54,184 bases of DNA from Thermoguttaceae bacterium (GCA_017408405.1 JAFQUP010000090.1:1-54184), one strand, 5' to 3'. Positions 24,780 through 34,778 are shown, numbered from the stretch's first letter. The notes: generated from the letters alone by a model not told the origin. Translations and numbers: made by a program.

Positions 24780-26030
24780 ATGAAAAAAAAGTCCAGCGGT
24801 AAAATTCGTGTTGATTTTCGCAAAAATCGCCTTGCCAAAACCCGAAAAACAGACGTTACGCGCGAGTTTAACCAGGAAATCCTTAACGAAGATGAAACAT
24901 TGCGCGAAGAACGCATCAGCGGAAAAGGCTCAATGACTCGCCAGCGAACGATTCTGGTGGAAACCGGGAACCGCGAGGATTCATCCGAAGATTCTGACGG
25001 AGAACTTCTTCTGGCAGTCACGGCGGACGCCAGACCGGGACTGGTCATTCGCGTTCATGGATTAAATACTTTCGTGGAGGATGAGGAAACCGGGAAAATT
25101 CACGTCTGCGCCGTACGCCGGCTTCTCAAAACGCTCGCGACCGATCAGCGTCATGTCGTCGTCGCGGGGGATCGCGTCCTTTTCCGAATCGCGTCTGGAA
25201 ACAGTCTGGAAGGAAAACCGGAAAAAGGGGCTTTTGTGACTGAAGAAAACGCTCCGGAAAGCAATTCTCAGGATGCGCTTCCCGAAGGAATTATCGAACG
25301 CATTGAACCGCGCCGCGGGTGCTTAAGCAGAACCAGCTGGAGGCGGCAGCACGTTATCGTCGCGAATGTGGATCAGCTTCTCATTGTCACCAGTCTCGCG
25401 GAACCGACGATTAAGTGGAATCTGATCGACCGAATGATCATCATGGCGGAAAAAGCGAATATCCGCCCAATCATCTGCGTCAATAAAATTGATCTTGGCG
25501 ACCCGGCGCGGCTCGTTCCCGATCTTGGCGTTTACGGACGAATGGGGTACGAAACGATTCTGGTCAGTGCCAAAACCGGGCGGGGAATTGAACGCCTACG
25601 CGCGCGAGTTCAGCAGAAAGGTTTGCGCAGTGTCGTTGCCGGTCAAAGCGGAGTTGGGAAATCATCGCTCCTGAACGCGATTGAGGAAGGCTTAGCGCTG
25701 AAAACCTCCCACGTGAGCGAAATGAACCAGAAAGGCCGGCATACGACGACGGCCGCGGAACTGATTCGCCTTTCTTCCGGCGGATACGTCGTGGACACGC
25801 CGGGCATCCGCTCGTTCGATCTCTGGGACGTCATTCCTGACGAAGTCTGCGGTTTCTATCGCGATATCGCGCCGTTCACCTCACTGTGCCGTTTCCAGAA
25901 CTGCTCGCACACGCACGAAAGTTCATGTGCCGTGCGTGAAGCGGTCGATGACGGCATGATTGATCGCCGCCGATTTGAAATGATGCTTCAAATTCGGGAT
26001 TCGCGAAATTTGCCGGAAGATTGGGAATGA
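24780..26030 (+). CDS. rsgA: Ribosome small subunit-dependent GTPase A
   Basis: RsgA is a circularly permuted GTPase that checks late maturation of the 30S subunit. The motifs occur in permuted order: NKID (235-238, G4), VSAK (G5), GQSGVGKSS (288-296, G1/P-loop) and DTPG (339-342, G3). The C-terminal zinc site is Cys370, Cys375, His377 and Cys383. The OB-fold precedes the GTPase part. An N-terminal extension of about 75 residues, basic then acidic, makes it longer (416) than E. coli RsgA (350). It runs convergent to the large membrane-protein gene. Confidence 0.95.
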   Translation: MKKKSSGKIRVDFRKNRLAKTRKTDVTREFNQEILNEDETLREERISGKGSMTRQRTILVETGNREDSSEDSDGELLLAVTADARPGLVIRVHGLNTFVEDEETGKIHVCAVRRLLKTLATDQRHVVVAGDRVLFRIASGNSLEGKPEKGAFVTEENAPESNSQDALPEGIIERIEPRRGCLSRTSWRRQHVIVANVDQLLIVTSLAEPTIKWNLIDRMIIMAEKANIRPIICVNKIDLGDPARLVPDLGVYGRMGYETILVSAKTGRGIERLRARVQQKGLRSVVAGQSGVGKSSLLNAIEEGLALKTSHVSEMNQKGRHTTTAAELIRLSSGGYVVDTPGIRSFDLWDVIPDEVCGFYRDIAPFTSLCRFQNCSHTHESSCAVREAVDDGMIDRRRFEMMLQIRDSRNLPEDWE

Positions 26031-26099
26031 ACCGCGAAAGACTCTCATCCCAATTTTCCATTTTCTGAAAACGCGAGAAATCCGAAACTCCGCCGCGGA

Positions 26100-29042
26100 T
26101 CAGCCGCGACGCTTTCTGGATCGGTATTCCGCGAGGAAACGTTCGTTTTTCCGCAAACGAATCATCCGTTCGTTTTGGGCAAAAAACGTTTGAAGTTCAC
26201 TCTGAAAATCGCTCTTTCGGCATTCATTTTCCTCCGCGAACAGAAACAGTGGAGAATGTTCGCGTTTCTGAAAATTCATTTTTAACTGCTCTAGGAGTTT
26301 TTTCTCTTCCGAATTCTGAAAAATCCCCAAAACGACATCCGCGTATTCCGCTTCCTGTTCGCATTTTCGCAGTGAGGACGATTGCCAGGGCTTCCACCAC
26401 GCCTGCTCTTCATTGATTCGATTTTCTGAAATCGTTAAATGAATTTGAGGAAATTCATTGATTTTTTCTTTCAGCATATCAGCGAAAGATGAAATCTCCA
26501 CTTCCTTTCCGCCCGTCACGAACAGACGCGCGGGTTCCCGGTCATTTTGAAAAAAAAGATTCCCCGAGTAAATTTCCACCGCGTAAAAACCAGCCAGCCG
26601 CATGGCGTAAAGAATGGAACTGGCGGCAATCTGTTTTCCGAAAAACTTCATCACACCCTGATTCACGGTACGGCGAAGTTCAAGCACGGTGGCCGAAACC
26701 GGATCAATCCAAAGTATCTTTCGGTAAATATTGAATGCCCAAAGATAATATCGATAGAAAAAGACTCCGAACTGAATATCCCGAAGCAAAAGATAATCCG
26801 TTGAGGGGAGTTCCCGGTCAAGTGTCTGGCGAAGGCGGCTGACGAGGATTCTTTGGGCCTTGAGAATTTCTGACAGCGAAATCGAGTACTGTGCCTTATC
26901 GCGGCCGGAGTATTCCTGGTCAACCAGCTCAACGATTCCGCGGAACGTTTGCCAGATTGGCCCCATTCCTGAGATCTCACTTAATTTCAGCCCATCAGTC
27001 AGCATTTGAACCTTTTCAAACGCTTTTCTCTCCTTTAACGGCCAATATTCATCAGGTTCAACCTCAAGTACCTGACCGCGAACACACAATTTCACGAACA
27101 GAAAAAGGACAAGGAGGCAAATTCCGCCCATTCCGCACGCAAGAATGCTTAATCCGTACTTTTGGCCAAAAGTACGATTCACCGATCCATTTTCACCGGA
27201 TTTTAAGAATTCTCCCACGGGAATGTCCGTCTCGGCTAAAGAAACCGCTTCCTCTGGAAAAATCCAATTCGCGATTTTTTCCTGCGTAAAAAGCACGCCT
27301 CCCAGGACAAGACACCCAAAAAAGACGATGCCGTAAAATCCAAGCAGCCATCGCGGCGTAACAAATCGCGAGGCAAAAAAACGATTCCTCTGGACTGAAC
27401 GCGCGCCGGCTTTCATTTCCGCGGAAACGGAAACATCTTTCTTTAACTGAATTTTCTCACCAACTGATTCCGCGAATTTAATCAAATCCGAAAGCGTTGA
27501 TCCTAAATCAAAACCATGATTCCCGGCTTCATTTTCCGTTAAATCGGTTTCATCTTGACGCCCAGCCTCCCTTAACGCCGCCGCGCGGGTTTCCTCAATC
27601 ACGCCGTTTTCCGAGTTCGGCAAGCAGAGCGCGGCCTGACCCAAAGACACGGATAAAAGTTTTTCCCTTTTCTTTTCAGTCGCGAAACTCTCCGCGTCCA
27701 TCGATTTCTGAATTTTACCGGAGGCAAACCAGACAAAAATCTCATCTTCATCCAGATTCAAAACGCGGGCGATTTTTCGACGTATCTTCTCTGACGCTTT
27801 CAAAGATTCTCCATCGATTTTTTCAGGCTCTTCGAAAGGAAAAACCCAAACCAGCGAAGGCCGTTCTCCCGGCGATTTTTCCAGCCAGTGAACGAAACGC
27901 TTTGAAAAGAACCCGCTCCAGGATTGAAACTCAAATGATTCCGCGAGAATTTCTTTTGCTTCCTCCTCCCTGAAAAAAAGCAAAAGAAGATCCTCACGCA
28001 AAAGTTCATTGGGAATCGGAACCGGTGAGAAAACGTTCCTGGCCTTCCTCCAAACCCCCGCCATTCCCATGGATTTCGAAGGAAGTTCACGAGTCAGGAA
28101 AATTTCTCCCCAGCCTGAAACAGTCACTCGGTCTTTTTGAGTATTTTTGCTCTGTTCCTGAATGAAATCATATTCACGACTGTTTTCGCGAAGTCTTTCC
28201 AGCCACTTTTCGCCAACCTCTTTTTCCTGTCGGACAAACCAGTCCGTAATCGATATTTTCAACGGGTATTTCCACGAATCCCCCGCCTCCGCCTGGTAAC
28301 AGAGATTTCCGCTATTAATCCGAATTGAATACTCGCCGACACACTTGAAAAAATAGGCCAAAACCGGCTGGTAGACCCACTTTCCAAGCATCCCCGGCTG
28401 ACGCGGCTTCCCTGCCTCCTCATTTTCCTCATTCTGGAAAGTCAATGAGAGATTCATGGCCGATTTTTTCTCTTTTTTTGCCTTTGCCCCCTGCCCGGCT
28501 TTTTTTTCCGCGGGAATAAAATAAAAAACTTGCCGCAGCTTGCCCCAATCAAGAAGCCACGAGAAAGAGGAATTCAGCAAAAACCGCTCCATCTCGGTAG
28601 AAATACTTTCAACAGCAAGCAGGATGTCATGAATTCGAATATTCTTTTCCGGATGTTTCCCTCGAATACCGTACGCGCGGGCAACTTTCGCGTTCAGTTC
28701 AAGAACTTTTTGAAGAATCTTCCGCCAATCCGTGAAAGTCAGATTCGTCTGGCGCATTTCCTCCGAAAACTGCCTCACGATTTCCTTGGCCTGAAGATTT
28801 TCTTTACCGCCAAAATGCCTCGGAAGTCGAAAATAACGAATCAGTAAAACCAAAAACAGAAGAAGAAAAAAAAGAATCACCGACAAATTAAAAAGCCAAA
28901 AGACGTGTCCGCCGATGAGAAACCAGTAAAATCCCAAAAAAGCCAAAAGAAGAACGGGCGACATCAAAGCTGCCGTAAGCGGAATCAGCCACAAAATCTG
29001 ATTCCAAAAAATCGAAAATAAAATTCCGGATCGTTTTTTCAT
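26100..29042 (-). CDS. Large membrane protein with two related halves, function unknown
   Basis: A 980-residue protein. I chose MKKRSGILF at 29042; the frame is open 20 residues further, but a TAAAAT -10-like box overlaps that stretch. Each half has the same order: two membrane helices, a helical block (KVARAYGIRGKHP...DILLAVESI in the first; VELVDQEYSGRD...EILKAQRIL in the second), then a short motif (GEYSIRINSGNLCYQ; GFYAVEIYSGNLFFQ). So it looks like an internal duplication of about 490 residues. The helical block vaguely recalls planctomycetal membrane GTPase homologues, but I find no Walker A (GxxxxGKS/T). The first half also has a Lys-rich linker. Divergent from the acidic-repeat gene. 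Confidence 0.75.
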   Translation of the reverse strand: MKKRSGILFSIFWNQILWLIPLTAALMSPVLLLAFLGFYWFLIGGHVFWLFNLSVILFFLLLFLVLLIRYFRLPRHFGGKENLQAKEIVRQFSEEMRQTNLTFTDWRKILQKVLELNAKVARAYGIRGKHPEKNIRIHDILLAVESISTEMERFLLNSSFSWLLDWGKLRQVFYFIPAEKKAGQGAKAKKEKKSAMNLSLTFQNEENEEAGKPRQPGMLGKWVYQPVLAYFFKCVGEYSIRINSGNLCYQAEAGDSWKYPLKISITDWFVRQEKEVGEKWLERLRENSREYDFIQEQSKNTQKDRVTVSGWGEIFLTRELPSKSMGMAGVWRKARNVFSPVPIPNELLREDLLLLFFREEEAKEILAESFEFQSWSGFFSKRFVHWLEKSPGERPSLVWVFPFEEPEKIDGESLKASEKIRRKIARVLNLDEDEIFVWFASGKIQKSMDAESFATEKKREKLLSVSLGQAALCLPNSENGVIEETRAAALREAGRQDETDLTENEAGNHGFDLGSTLSDLIKFAESVGEKIQLKKDVSVSAEMKAGARSVQRNRFFASRFVTPRWLLGFYGIVFFGCLVLGGVLFTQEKIANWIFPEEAVSLAETDIPVGEFLKSGENGSVNRTFGQKYGLSILACGMGGICLLVLFLFVKLCVRGQVLEVEPDEYWPLKERKAFEKVQMLTDGLKLSEISGMGPIWQTFRGIVELVDQEYSGRDKAQYSISLSEILKAQRILVSRLRQTLDRELPSTDYLLLRDIQFGVFFYRYYLWAFNIYRKILWIDPVSATVLELRRTVNQGVMKFFGKQIAASSILYAMRLAGFYAVEIYSGNLFFQNDREPARLFVTGGKEVEISSFADMLKEKINEFPQIHLTISENRINEEQAWWKPWQSSSLRKCEQEAEYADVVLGIFQNSEEKKLLEQLKMNFQKREHSPLFLFAEENECRKSDFQSELQTFFAQNERMIRLRKNERFLAEYRSRKRRG

Positions 29043-29297
29043 GGTAAAAGCAAAAAAACAAAAAGAAAACAGGCTGGCCGCACGCCTCAGGCCTGGCTCC
29101 AAATTTTACCCTGTTTCCTTTAATTCAAATGAGCGTCAAAAAATCTCATCATATTTTAACCGAAATTTTTCTTTAGGCAAGCCCCCGCTCCTCTCAAATG
29201 AAAATATTTTCCTTTTTCAAAATCTTAAAATTTAGGAATCTTTCAAAAGTTTTGCGAGGAAATTTAGTCAGAAAACCAAAAAAACCTGAAGAAAGCA

Positions 29298-29326
29298 CTT
29301 GTCAAATGACGATATTTCGATTAAAA
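29298..29326 (+). promoter_or_regulatory. Promoter of the acidic YEYV-repeat protein gene
   Basis: TTGTCA (29298-29303), a 17-bp spacer and TAAAAT (29321-29326). A second TAAAAT lies at 29413-29418 with a poor -35. The 440-bp divergent region 29043-29483 is strongly A/T-rich; apart from these elements and a -10-like TAAAAT at 29108-29103 on the minus strand I see nothing in it. Confidence 0.6.
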
Positions 29327-29483
29327 TCCGGGAATCCATTAAATTATTTTAAATTTTTTTGGGATATTTTGTCAGTATCTTAATCTCGACTATGGCTTTC
29401 AGAGTTTTTCTGGTAAAATAGTGAGAACTGATGATTGGAAACTTATTCCCGGAAGTAAAAATTCCATCCGTACGGAGATTGCC

Positions 29484-30161
29484 ATGGCTGATTTTGAGAA
29501 CAAACCCCAGGACGACGAATATCAGATTGAAGACGAAAATTTTGAATACGAATACGTAGATGAAAACGGAAATCCCGTTGACGGAAACGTTGAGTACGAA
29601 TACGTAGAAGAGGAAAACGCTCCTGAGGAAAGCGGCGTCGAGTACGAGTACGTTGAAGAGATGGATGAAACCGGCGATGGAATTGAAGACGGCGTCGAAT
29701 ACGAGTACGTCGATGAAAATGGCGATCCGGCTTCTGAAAGCGCTCTTGGCTACGAATACGTTGATGAAGATGGAAATCCCATTACGGATGGCTCCGCCGA
29801 CCTGGCTGAATATGGCGAAGAGGTCGGTTCCGCCGATAATTTGGACGATTTGCCTGATGGAATGAGCGCGGAATACGAAACTGCCGAAAACGAAGGTTTT
29901 GCTTCCGACGATTATTCAGAGACACTGATTGACGATTCCGCGGTCTCCGAGGACGAAGTTCTGGATGATGAAACTGAAGATGAGGATGAGGGAGAGGAGA
30001 AACCAAAATCCTTTTTTGGAAAACTCGGAGAATCTACCCCTTACGAAGTCATGATTTGGCTCTCGTTCCTTTTCCTTATGGCTGGAATTCTCCTCATGCT
30101 CTTTGAGTGGATGGGGTACGACATGATCGTTTACCCCAAATACGGCGATTTCAGTAAATAA
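29484..30161 (+). CDS. Acidic YEYV-repeat protein with C-terminal membrane anchor
   Basis: A 225-residue, extremely acidic protein. I chose MADFENKP (29484), preceded by CGGAG; a start 63 bases earlier is possible. Residues about 15-115 hold five imperfect repeats with the core YEYV[DE]E, several followed by DGNP/NGNP-like turns (for example YEYVDENGNPVDG). A long Asp/Glu stretch follows (DDETEDEDEGEEK), then one hydrophobic helix (EVMIWLSFLFLMAGILLMLFE) near the end and a short tail. It looks like a tail-anchored, disordered acidic domain; repeated Tyr in an acidic context could be modified or bind cations. I recognise no family. A strong terminator follows. Confidence 0.75.
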   Translation: MADFENKPQDDEYQIEDENFEYEYVDENGNPVDGNVEYEYVEEENAPEESGVEYEYVEEMDETGDGIEDGVEYEYVDENGDPASESALGYEYVDEDGNPITDGSADLAEYGEEVGSADNLDDLPDGMSAEYETAENEGFASDDYSETLIDDSAVSEDEVLDDETEDEDEGEEKPKSFFGKLGESTPYEVMIWLSFLFLMAGILLMLFEWMGYDMIVYPKYGDFSK

Positions 30162-30195
30162 ATTTCGACCCGCCTGAAATTTTCGAGATACGCGC

Positions 30196-30234
30196 CAAAC
30201 TTGGCACTTTCACCATATTGCCAAGTTTGTTTTT
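30196..30234 (+). terminator. Terminator after the acidic-repeat gene
   Basis: CAAACTTGGCA (30196-30206) and TGCCAAGTTTG (30219-30229) form a perfect 11-bp stem with a 12-nt loop, followed by TTTTT. It lies 35 nt after the stop. Confidence 0.9.
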
Positions 30235-30289
30235 CGCGCGTTTTTTATTGATTTAACCCCGTCGAGATTGGATCGCGAAAGGAAGTGCG

Positions 30290-31654
30290 ATGCAAACTGA
30301 TATTCTTCTTAAAAATGTTACTTCATGGACTGAACATTACGCGTACCGGACTCCAATGAAATTTGGCGGGCGCGTCGTCAGTGACGTGACGTTGCTTAAT
30401 GTCAAAGTTGAGACGGAATCTCGTTCCGGTTTACGGGGAGTCGGATTTGGCTCCATGACCATGGGAAATGCCTGGGCCTGGATTTCGCCCACATTGACGA
30501 ATGAGCAGACTCTCGACTGCATGGTCTCTTTCGGGCATCAAATCTGTTCACTTGCCGCTCAATATCCAGAATTTGGGCATCCAATGGAAATCTGCCGGGC
30601 AATCTCAGATTCTTATGAAAAAACTGCCGCGCGAATCATGGAAGTAAAAGGATTCGCGCACGCGGAATCTTTTCCGAAACTCGCCCGGCTTGTCGCGGCC
30701 AGCCCCCTTGAAGCCGCGGTTTTCGACGCGTTCGGAAAAACGCATGGTCAAAACTGTTCAAATCTTCTTTCGGCGGATTTCATGAATTTTGACCTTTCCC
30801 ATTACCTGAACGATGATTTTCGCGGAGAATATCTCGACCGATACACTTCGCGGAAACCGAAGGAATGGCTCCCTCTTTATCATTCGGTCGGCGGCCTGGA
30901 TCCTCTGACGGAAGCGGATATTCCCCAGCGTCTGAACGATGGACTGCCGGAAACACTCTCAGAGTGGATTCTCGCGGATGGTTTGACTCATTTGAAAATC
31001 AAACTGGATGGTGAAAATCTTGAGCATGACGTTGAGCGGACGGCAGCGATCGAATCCGTCGCCGCGGAGACACAGGCAAAACGCGGCTGCGCCGATTGGG
31101 TTTACTCGGCGGATTTTAATGAAAAATGCCAAAATGAGCAATACGTCATTGACTGGCTCCGCCTCGTTCAGGAACGTTCTCCGGAGGCGATTCGGCGTCT
31201 TCACTACATTGAGCAGCCGACACACCGTGATTTGAATCGGGAACCTATTGTCGAAATGTTTTCCGCCGCGAAAATTCGCCCGATCGTGATTGATGAGTCC
31301 TTAACGGATTTTGAGGCACTCCTTTTGAGTCGGCGGCGCGGATATTCCGGTGTCGCGCTTAAAGCGTGCAAAGGGCACCATGAAGCACTCCTGATGGGGG
31401 CCGCCGCTCAAAAATACGGAATGTTTCTTTGCGTTCAGGATCTGACTTGTCCTGGTGCCTCTTTCCTCCACAGCGCATCTTTAGCCGCGCACATTCCCGC
31501 GGTTCAGGCTATTGAGGGAAATGGGCGGCAGTACTGCCCTTCCGCGAACGCGTCTCTTGAAAAACGTTATCCCGATCTGTTCAAGGTCCAGAACGGCCTC
31601 ATTCATACCGGACGTTTGAGCGAATCCGGCCTGGGGTTTCACGCTTTTGACTGA
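30290..31654 (+). CDS. Enolase-superfamily enzyme (mandelate racemase/muconate lactonizing type)
   Basis: A 454-residue cytoplasmic enzyme that abstracts an alpha-proton from a carboxylate, using Mg2+. Seen in order: the K-x-K acid/base motif in HLKIKLDG, metal-ligand Asp in YSADFNE, Glu in YIEQPT, Asp/Glu in VIDES, and a lysine-containing LKACKGHHEA opposite. This arrangement is that of the muconate lactonizing/dipeptide epimerase-like group. The N-terminal capping domain has FGGRVVSDVTLLNVKVET. The specific substrate (a sugar acid, dipeptide or other) is not predictable. Preceded by AGGAAG and a terminator, so it starts its own unit. Confidence 0.85.
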   Translation: MQTDILLKNVTSWTEHYAYRTPMKFGGRVVSDVTLLNVKVETESRSGLRGVGFGSMTMGNAWAWISPTLTNEQTLDCMVSFGHQICSLAAQYPEFGHPMEICRAISDSYEKTAARIMEVKGFAHAESFPKLARLVAASPLEAAVFDAFGKTHGQNCSNLLSADFMNFDLSHYLNDDFRGEYLDRYTSRKPKEWLPLYHSVGGLDPLTEADIPQRLNDGLPETLSEWILADGLTHLKIKLDGENLEHDVERTAAIESVAAETQAKRGCADWVYSADFNEKCQNEQYVIDWLRLVQERSPEAIRRLHYIEQPTHRDLNREPIVEMFSAAKIRPIVIDESLTDFEALLLSRRRGYSGVALKACKGHHEALLMGAAAQKYGMFLCVQDLTCPGASFLHSASLAAHIPAVQAIEGNGRQYCPSANASLEKRYPDLFKVQNGLIHTGRLSESGLGFHAFD

Positions 31655-31901
31655 AATCGGGATGATTCGCCAGGGCACGTTCTTCGTTTGAATGAGCCTG
31701 TCCCCAGAGATGGAGAGAGACTTAAGAGCAATTCAGGAAGAATTCCCTTACGCGTTGGAGGACTTTCTGAAAACCGCTTTCCGGGAGAGAAACGGGTTTG
31801 GGGAAGGCTTTTTAATCTTTTCCAGCTTTTTCCCGCGAGTTTGAAACTTTGAAAACCGCGAAAACATTTTCAGTTGATTAAAACAAACAGATTTATGGTC
31901 G

Positions 31902-34607
31902 ATGCCGCGGCAAAATATTTTGCCGTTTTATGCCTTTGTGAATGAAATCATGCTTTCTTCGTCATTTTCAAATCGGAAATCCGTGCTTCGCGGCTTAATG
32001 AGCCTTTTTTGCCTGCTCATTTCAGGGAATATTCTCCAAATGACGATTTCTCAGGCGGATAGCCTGCTCTCTTCCGTTTCTTCTTATTCTTCTCCTTCTC
32101 CCTCTTCTTCCGTTTCCTCCGCAGTTTTTCCGCCGTCTTCACTCATGGCGCAGGGAAATGTTTACTCTCGCCCTCAATCAAAGGCAAAATCCGAGGCGGC
32201 GAAGGAACGCGCGCAGAAACGAAAAGAAGCTCGCGAACAGGAACTGAAAAAGGCGCGGGAACTTCAGATGAGCATCACTCCCGCCATGGTTCAAAACGCG
32301 ATCGAAGGAGGAGTTGAGTTTCTCAAATCAGCTCAACATTCGACCGGCGGCTGGAAAGAAGAAGAGATTCACGTTGGCGGCGTTTCGGCTCTCTGCGCGT
32401 TGGCGCTCCTGAACGCGGGCGTACCGGCGGATGACCCTCACATGGTTCGCGCGTTGAATTTTCTCAGAAAGATTGACCCAACGTCAGGCCCGGTTGAAAG
32501 TAACTACGTCGCGGCTCTCCAGACGATGGTTTTCTGCATGGCGGAACCTGAAAAGGACGCGGGTTTGATTCGCAGAAATGTCATGTGGTTCATTAAGGAG
32601 CAAAAAGAAAAAGGGACGCGCATTGGCTCCTGGGGATACCCCTACGGAGACGGCGACCCCTCAAACTCCCAATTTACCCTTCTCGCGCTCTATGAGGCGG
32701 ACCAGCTGGGGTTGACGATACCTGAGGACGTTTGGCGCAAAGCAAGCAGATACTGGGAACGGATTCAGAATATGGACGGCTCCTGGTCCTACTATTTCTT
32801 TCCTCCGGAAATGGGAAGGCAAAGCGTTGGGTCCGGCTCAATGACCTGTGCCGGGATCGTGTCGCTGCTCATTGCCGCGGAAAAATCAGAATTGGCCGAC
32901 GCGAGGATTGAAGGGGACCAATTCCTTCCGTGTCAGCGGCAAACGAATGACTTGACGAAACGGATGAGCCATGCTCAAAAATGGATGGCGGACCATTTCA
33001 GCGTAACGCGAAATCCCGGCAATAAAGATTGGCTTCTCTACTATCTTTACGGTCTGGAACGCATGGGACGCATGACAGAGCAAAGATTCATCGGCGGTCA
33101 CGACTGGTACCGGGAGGGAACCGCGCATCTGCTCCGTCTCGCTCAAACGGTCGCTCATGAAGACAAAATGTTCGTCTATTGGGAAGGAACGACAGCCAGC
33201 GAAAAGCTCAAGCCAATCGGCACGTCGCTTGCGCTTCTTTTTCTCTCAAAGGGACGGTATCCTGTTTTGATGACGAAAGTTCGTTTCACGAAAGATTCAG
33301 AGGATTGGAATTGGCACCGGCACGACATCAGTCACCTTGCCCGATTTGTCGAACGCAAATGGGAAAAGCACGTCACGACTCAAACCGTTGATCTTGAGGA
33401 CGCTTCCGTTGAGGATCTTTTGCTTTCCCCGGTTCTTTTTATTTCAGGAAAGGATTCTCCCTGTCCCAAAGATCCCATTCTTCGTCAGCAGTTTGGCGAA
33501 AAACTTCGTGATTACGTGGAACGCGGGGGATTTATCGTAGCAGAAAGCGTCTGTTCGGGCGGAACGTTCGACCAGGGAATGCGTGAACTTTTGAAGGAGA
33601 TTTTCCCGGAAGACCAGCAGCATCTTTATCTCATGCCGCCGGAGCATCCGATCTGGAGCGCGGAAACCGCCATTCCGCCCAAATACGTTCGCCCTATCTA
33701 TTGCCTGGACTACGGCTGCCGCACGTGCTTTCTGTTCCTTCCATCTGAAAAAGAATCGAGACCTTCCCTTTCATGTCTCTGGGAATTGGCGCCTGAAATG
33801 CGTCAGGGAAAGCTCCATTCCGCCGCGGTCAAAAAAGAGATCCTGGCGGGAATGAATCTTGGCCTGAATATTTTGTCATACGTTACGAATCGTGAGCTTC
33901 GCGGAAAAGAAGAGAGTTTCGCGAATACGCTTTCGGAAGAGAACGTGAAACAGCCTGAAGAAGCTCCCTATCGGCGCGGACGTCTCACGGCAGCCAATCT
34001 TCGGCACGGAGGCGGGTGCGAAGCGACTCCGCAGGCACTTCGAAATCTTCTTCTTGGGGCCAACGGTTTTCTGAAAAATCCTGCCGGCATCCTGGAAGAA
34101 ACGATTTTGGCTTCATCCGAGAGAATTTTTGAGTTTCCTGTTCTTTTTCTTCAGGGACGCTACGCTTTTCGATTTACTCCAAAGGAAAGGGACTCCCTCC
34201 GAACGTACCTGGAACGCGGCGGAATCCTTTTTGCCAATTCCATTTGCGGCGCGAAGGCCTTTGATGAAACCTTCCAAAAAGAGATTAAGCAGATTCTGCC
34301 TGCTGCTGAATTGGAAAAAATCCCCCTTTCCGATCCGCTCTGCACGGGAGAACTTGGAGGGTTTGATTTATCCCGGATTCAAACCCGTCAGGCGGTTCAA
34401 AATCAATTCAGTGAAAAAAAGCAATCCATTCAGTCTCAACCGCTTGAGCTTTGGGGCATCCGATTGAATGGCCGATGGGCTGTCGTTTACTCGCCGCTGG
34501 ATCTTAGCTGCGCGCTGGAACGCCATCCTTCCGCCGGCTGTGTCGGATATTCTCCTGAAGACGCCGCGAAAATCGGAATCAACGTTCTCCTTTATTCCAT
34601 GCAGTAA
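31902..34607 (+). CDS. Exported alpha-toroid protein with two DUF4159-like domains
   Basis: A protein of up to 901 residues. ATG at 31950 (MLSSSFSNRK) is an equally plausible start and places the signal-like hydrophobic stretch LMSLFCLLISGNILQM closer to the N-terminus. A Ser/Pro-rich linker and a Lys/Glu/Arg coiled-coil-like stretch (about 95-120) lead into a squalene-cyclase/prenyltransferase-like (alpha/alpha) barrel (about 125-460: GGWKEEEIHVGGVSALCALALL, DPSNSQFTLLALYEA, MDGSWSYYF). Two DUF4159-type units follow (DYVERGGFIVAESVC..., TYLERGGILFANSIC...). This architecture is typical of planctomycete proteins of unknown function. It probably acts outside the cytoplasm. Confidence 0.82.
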   Translation: MPRQNILPFYAFVNEIMLSSSFSNRKSVLRGLMSLFCLLISGNILQMTISQADSLLSSVSSYSSPSPSSSVSSAVFPPSSLMAQGNVYSRPQSKAKSEAAKERAQKRKEAREQELKKARELQMSITPAMVQNAIEGGVEFLKSAQHSTGGWKEEEIHVGGVSALCALALLNAGVPADDPHMVRALNFLRKIDPTSGPVESNYVAALQTMVFCMAEPEKDAGLIRRNVMWFIKEQKEKGTRIGSWGYPYGDGDPSNSQFTLLALYEADQLGLTIPEDVWRKASRYWERIQNMDGSWSYYFFPPEMGRQSVGSGSMTCAGIVSLLIAAEKSELADARIEGDQFLPCQRQTNDLTKRMSHAQKWMADHFSVTRNPGNKDWLLYYLYGLERMGRMTEQRFIGGHDWYREGTAHLLRLAQTVAHEDKMFVYWEGTTASEKLKPIGTSLALLFLSKGRYPVLMTKVRFTKDSEDWNWHRHDISHLARFVERKWEKHVTTQTVDLEDASVEDLLLSPVLFISGKDSPCPKDPILRQQFGEKLRDYVERGGFIVAESVCSGGTFDQGMRELLKEIFPEDQQHLYLMPPEHPIWSAETAIPPKYVRPIYCLDYGCRTCFLFLPSEKESRPSLSCLWELAPEMRQGKLHSAAVKKEILAGMNLGLNILSYVTNRELRGKEESFANTLSEENVKQPEEAPYRRGRLTAANLRHGGGCEATPQALRNLLLGANGFLKNPAGILEETILASSERIFEFPVLFLQGRYAFRFTPKERDSLRTYLERGGILFANSICGAKAFDETFQKEIKQILPAAELEKIPLSDPLCTGELGGFDLSRIQTRQAVQNQFSEKKQSIQSQPLELWGIRLNGRWAVVYSPLDLSCALERHPSAGCVGYSPEDAAKIGINVLLYSMQ

Positions 34608-34749
34608 TTCGAATCCTGCTCACTCGCGGCTTCCGTGCGGATTCTGAAACTTTCTTTCCCAAAAATTCTTCTGAATGCGCGATATGAGCCACGGGAGAAA
34701 AGATTTGGTGCATTTTCCGAAAAATTCTCACTCATTTTCCGAAAAAGGG

Positions 34750-34778
34750 TTGACAATCGGCTGGTTTTGGGATATGAT
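34750..34778 (+). promoter_or_regulatory. Promoter of the FHA-domain gene
   Basis: TTGACA (34750-34755), a 17-bp spacer and TATGAT (34773-34778), 54 bp before the ATG at 34832. Confidence 0.82.
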
